From assembly GCA_017309115.1 (NCBI GenBank), contig JAFLEF010000026.1:33186-97185 (forward strand): a DNA stretch of 64,000 nucleotides. The letters run 5' to 3'. Under the pieces are notes generated by a model. It was not told the DNA's origin. It saw nothing but the letters and a program-made list of their open reading frames with translations, and made no database searches. The position numbers and the translations under genes were made by a program. The stretch comes from Verrucomicrobiota bacterium. GTDB taxonomy: Bacteria > Verrucomicrobiota > Verrucomicrobiia > Limisphaerales > UBA9464. Positions 60,880 to 64,000 of the stretch are shown here, one piece after another. The first letter of the stretch is position 1; every line of letters begins with the position of its first letter.

Positions 60880-62691
60880 ATGCGGAACATCCTCGGAATT
60901 TCCGCCTTCTACCACGATTCCGCGGCTGCTTTGGTGCAGTCGGGTGACATCGTCGCAGCTGCTCAGGAGGAACGCTTCACCCGGCGCAAGAACGAGGAAG
61001 GGTTTCCTACTCAGGCGATCGAGTATTGTCTGCGAGAAGGAGGTCTCTCGGTCGGCGATCTGGATGCGGTCGTGTTCTATGACAAACCCATCCTGAAATT
61101 CTCCCGGATGCTGGAGACGTACCTCGCGGTCGCACCTCGGGGGCTAAAGGGATTTGTTCGGGCGCTTCCCGGTTGGCTGGCGGGTAAACTCAATCTTCGG
61201 GGGACGATTCAGGACGAGCTGCCCGGGTTGTCGTCTCAGTGCCAGCTCCTGTTCACCCAGCACCACGAAGCTCATGCCGCGAGCGCCTTCTTCCCCTCTC
61301 CATTTGCCGACGCGGCCATCGTCACGGTCGATGGCGTGGGCGAATACGCCTCCACGACGGTGGGTCGAGGTCGGGGCAACGAGTTGGAACTGCTCCAGGA
61401 GCTCCGCTTTCCGCACTCCCTCGGTCTGCTCTACTCCGCCTTCACGGCTTACAGCGGATTCCGAGTGAATTCCGGTGAGTACAAGCTCATGGGCCTCGCC
61501 CCGTACGGGGAACCCAAATTTGCCGACCTGATTCGCCAGGAACTCCTCGACCTGAAGCCGGATGGCTCGTTCTGGCTGAACCTGGAGTACTTCGATTTCC
61601 TTTTTGGCGAGCGAATGGCCGGCAGCCGCTTTCACGAGTTGTTCGGCGGACCTCCCCGCGCGCCGGAGGATCCCGTGACCCCGCGACATTGCGATCTGGC
61701 CCGGTCCATTCAGGTGGTGACCGAAGAGGCCATGCTGGGATTGGTCCGACAGGCCGTGACCTTGACCGGATCCAAGAACGTTTGTTTGGCGGGGGGCGTC
61801 GCGCTGAACTGCGTGGCCAATGGTCGGCTCTGGCGCGAGGCCGGACTAGAGGGTCTGTGGATTCAACCAGCGGCGGGCGATGCTGGGGGAGCCTTGGGAG
61901 CGGCCTTGGCGGCGTGGTATCGGCAGAATCCGCGGGTGGTCCAAGGATCCCAGGATGCCATGCGCGGCGCTCTGCTCGGACCCTCTTACAGTAATGCCGA
62001 GGTTGAGGTGGTGTTGCAGCGGGAAGGAGCGATCTACGAACGGCTCCCCGACGATGAAGCGCTGCTCCACCGCGCGGCGGAGTTGCTGGCGGCCGGCAAC
62101 GTGGTGGGTTGGGTGCAGGGCCGGATGGAGTTTGGACCGCGGGCGTTGGGATGTCGGTCCATTCTGGGAGATCCGCGATCGACGGCCATGCAGTCGGTGA
62201 TGAACTTGAAGGTGAAATTTCGCGAGTCGTTCCGGCCTTTTGCCCCGGCGGTCTTGCGGGAGCGGGTCGCCGAGTACTTCGAACTCGAGACGGATTCGCC
62301 GTACATGCTGTTGGTGGCCCCGGTGCGCACGGACCTCCGGCGCGTGCCAACCGGGGCCGAAGCGGGATTGGACCGTGTCAAACAAGTGCGTTCGACGCTA
62401 CCGGCCGTGACCCATGTCGATTACTCGGCCCGAGTCCAAACAGTGACCGCGGAACAAAATCCGCTGTTCTATCGATTGATCACTCGGTTTGCCGAGTTGA
62501 CGGGCTACGGGGTGCTGGTGAACACCTCCTTCAATGTGCGAGGCGAACCAATCGTGTGTTCCCCGGAAGATGCCTGGCGCTGCTTCATGAACACCGAAAT
62601 GGATCAGCTTTTCGTCGGCCATTTCCTGATCGAACGGCGTCGGCAAACCCGGAAGGCCGTGGAACGAACCGTACCCTTGACCCCGGATTGA
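60880..62691 (+). CDS. NodU/TobZ-family carbamoyltransferase
   Basis: 603 residues. The N-terminal Kae1-like domain has ILGISAFYHDSAAALV, EERFTRRKNEEGFP, HHEAHAASAFFPSPF and the metal-binding His of that motif. The C-terminal domain has GRMEFGPRALGCRSILGDPRS and NTSFNVRGEPIVCSPEDA. It transfers a carbamoyl group from carbamoyl phosphate (via carbamoyladenylate) to a hydroxyl of a sugar or natural product. The substrate is unknown; the neighbours are membrane proteins rather than a biosynthetic cluster, which suggests an envelope target. Confidence 0.93.
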   Translation: MRNILGISAFYHDSAAALVQSGDIVAAAQEERFTRRKNEEGFPTQAIEYCLREGGLSVGDLDAVVFYDKPILKFSRMLETYLAVAPRGLKGFVRALPGWLAGKLNLRGTIQDELPGLSSQCQLLFTQHHEAHAASAFFPSPFADAAIVTVDGVGEYASTTVGRGRGNELELLQELRFPHSLGLLYSAFTAYSGFRVNSGEYKLMGLAPYGEPKFADLIRQELLDLKPDGSFWLNLEYFDFLFGERMAGSRFHELFGGPPRAPEDPVTPRHCDLARSIQVVTEEAMLGLVRQAVTLTGSKNVCLAGGVALNCVANGRLWREAGLEGLWIQPAAGDAGGALGAALAAWYRQNPRVVQGSQDAMRGALLGPSYSNAEVEVVLQREGAIYERLPDDEALLHRAAELLAAGNVVGWVQGRMEFGPRALGCRSILGDPRSTAMQSVMNLKVKFRESFRPFAPAVLRERVAEYFELETDSPYMLLVAPVRTDLRRVPTGAEAGLDRVKQVRSTLPAVTHVDYSARVQTVTAEQNPLFYRLITRFAELTGYGVLVNTSFNVRGEPIVCSPEDAWRCFMNTEMDQLFVGHFLIERRRQTRKAVERTVPLTPD

Positions 62692-62692
62692 C

Positions 62693-63094
62693 ATGACTCG
62701 GCTTCGCCTGAAAGAGGATCCGCGGGAGTGGCGCACCTTCAGTCTCGCCTTGGCGGGATCGATGACTCTGTTCGCTGGAGTGTGGAGCTGGCGCGTGGGC
62801 TGGGGAAAGGTCTCCGGGTTCCTCCTGATCGGGGCGATCGTGCTCGCAGTGGTGGCGATCCTGGTGCCTCAGCGGATGCGCCCTTTGTATCGAGCCGGCA
62901 TGACCTTGGGTCATTTCCTGGGGAAGTGGGTGGGTGGGCTGCTGTTAGGAGTTAGCTACTGCCTGGTGGTTGTGCCCTTGGGGGTTCTGCTTCGCTGGAC
63001 GGGACGCGATCTGCTCCAACTTCGGCGCAAACCGGAGGCCGACAGTTATTGGGAGAAGGCGCGGCCGTTGGGACCTTTGGATCGGATGTTTTGA
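62693..63094 (+). CDS. SxtJ-family membrane protein
   Basis: 133 residues with about three or four membrane helices (FSLALAGSMTLFAGVWSW, FLLIGAIVLAVVAILVP, LLLGVSYCLVVVPLGVLL). It ends RPLGPLDRMF. SxtJ was named from the saxitoxin cluster and regularly accompanies NodU-type carbamoyltransferases; its activity is not known. It follows the carbamoyltransferase by 1 bp. Confidence 0.85.
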   Translation: MTRLRLKEDPREWRTFSLALAGSMTLFAGVWSWRVGWGKVSGFLLIGAIVLAVVAILVPQRMRPLYRAGMTLGHFLGKWVGGLLLGVSYCLVVVPLGVLLRWTGRDLLQLRRKPEADSYWEKARPLGPLDRMF

Positions 63095-63114
63095 GAGGCG
63101 CCGATCAAGCTGGG

Positions 63115-63840
63115 AGGTAAGCGGTAAGCGGTAAGCGGTAAGACGGTGGGGCGAGGCTCCGCCGAGCCGTTCGCGTCTCGGCGAAAAGACGCGTCACCAG
63201 TCCACATGGGTACGGCTCCGCGGAGCGTCGCCCCACCGGGGGCGGTGGGAAAGCTGAGAGCTGAGGTCGGAAGGGTAAGGGGCAAGCGGTAAGCGGGAAG
63301 GATGTCTCCCGCGGAGGACGCGGAGCGCGCGGAGGAGAAGACGGTAGGGCGAGGTTCCACCGAGCCGTTCGCGTAAACGGCACTGACGGTTTGGTCATCA
63401 CCCCCAAAGTGGCGGACGCGAAGCGTTTGGACTGCGCCAGCCCTCTGGCGCTTTGAGGCGCGGGAATCGTGGCTGCGGTTTGTGGATGCACTGAGGTGTC
63501 AGCAGCTTGGTGGGAAAGCTGAGAGCTGAGAGGTAAGCGGTAAGCGGTAAGCGGTAAGACGGTGGGGCGAGGCTCCGCCGAGCCGTTCGCGTCTCGGCGA
63601 AAAGACGCGTCACCAGTCCACATGGGTACGGCTCCGCGGAGCGTCGCCCCACCGGGGGCGGTGGGAAAGCTGAGAGCTGGGGTCGGAAGGGTAAGGGGCA
63701 AGCGGCAAGCGGGAAGGAAGTCTCCCGCGGAGGACGCGGAGAAGACGGTGGGGCGAGGCTCCGTCCGAGCCGTTCGTGTCTCGGCGAAAAGACGCGTCAC
63801 CAGTCCGCACGGGTACGGCTCCGCGGAGCGTCGCCCCACC
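63115..63840. repeat. Complex repeat block: palindromic elements, heptamers and GCTGAGAG units
   Basis: Three complete palindromes (63145-63237, 63561-63653, 63747-63840) begin GGTGGGGCGAGGCTC and end with an inverted copy of the same arm. A truncated element lies at 63344-63390. GGTAAGC heptamers precede the first two. The region 63115-63330 recurs almost exactly at 63531-63745, a direct duplication with a 416 bp offset. The stretch 63391-63520 has another repeat-like sequence (CTTTGAGGCGCGGG). No supported gene lies from 63095 to 64000. Confidence 0.85.
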
Positions 63841-63905
63841 GTGGGCGGTGGGAAAGCTGAGAGCTGAGAGCTGAGAGCTGAGCCGTAACAATGCAGTTGG
63901 CGGTT

Positions 63906-63986
63906 GTCACCGTTTGGTGGATTGATTGTTTTTGTGAAAGAAACCGATCAATCAGCGGACACACGCCCGGGACACCAAACGGTGAC
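63906..63986. repeat. 14 bp inverted repeat at the window edge
   Basis: GTCACCGTTTGGTG (63906-63919) and its exact reverse complement CACCAAACGGTGAC (63973-63986) flank 53 bp. Inside are TGATTG (63923-63928) and CAATCA (63949-63954), nested on the same axis. It could be the ends of a small mobile element, an operator or a hairpin. Confidence 0.6.
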
Positions 63987-64000
63987 TCCGAAAGTTGCGT

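Overview
The window is high-GC bacterial chromosome and most resembles Verrucomicrobiota, probably the Limisphaerales/Pedosphaera side. This is inference from gene content. The supporting features are an H-X9-DG prepilin, a Pkn-type kinase fused to tetratricopeptide repeats, a PEP-CTERM-type sorting signal, LL-diaminopimelate aminotransferase (DapL), a succinate dehydrogenase with one cytochrome b subunit, a DUF5989/carbamoyltransferase/SxtJ trio and families of palindromic intergenic repeats. Few genes have Shine-Dalgarno sites and many neighbours overlap by 4 bp (ATGA or GTGA). No rRNA, tRNA, CRISPR array, phage or intact insertion sequence was recognised.

Layout. 0-7 kb: 3' part of a ROK-family gene, PabB, a prepilin, ComEC, MsrA and a YugP-type peptidase. 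7.5-16.8 kb: a Ser/Thr kinase with TPRs, a 1747-residue secreted protein with a predicted C25/clan CD peptidase and 21 tandem AFSPA pentapeptides, and a WD40 protein cotranscribed with a His-rich CobW GTPase. 18-23 kb: FmdB-like protein, CoaB, TPR and Sel1 proteins, gamma-glutamylcyclotransferase and DapL. 23-32.5 kb (minus strand): sdhCAB, then a HAD phosphatase, a CAP-domain protein, Nnr and an NtrC-type regulator. 32.7-37.4 kb: DksA-like protein, L33 and S18, then a zinc-uptake operon (znuACB, Fur/Zur, S4 protein). 37.4-42.2 kb: dprA, then moxR, an outer-membrane beta-barrel gene, ybeY and recO. 42.2-46.8 kb (minus): ACP, ketoreductase and a ketosynthase pair in which the second member has Gln for the active-site Cys, with a LolA-like protein, so a small type II PKS/FAS-like locus. 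47-51 kb: GT39-type glycosyltransferase, sialidase-like protein and membrane protein. 51-58 kb: orphan ParA, CBS-containing pyrophosphatase, HAD phosphatase, and GH57 with DUF4912. 58-63 kb: a three-gene DsrE/F/H-like set, a PEP-CTERM protein, an A-type Fe-S carrier and the DUF5989/NodU-type carbamoyltransferase/SxtJ set. The last 0.9 kb is almost wholly repeats and ends in a long inverted repeat.

Themes. Zinc handling recurs: ZnuACB with Fur, the His-rich CobW protein, and three proteins that keep a fold but have lost metal-ligand residues (DksA-like, ROK, ComEC C-terminal domain), plus a YbeY with one ligand changed from His to Asp. The least ordinary loci are the AFSPA-repeat peptidase, the KS/chain-length-factor-like locus whose 3' end lies in a repeat, and the DsrE/F/H-like trio. 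Family names come from reading motifs by eye; no database search was run.
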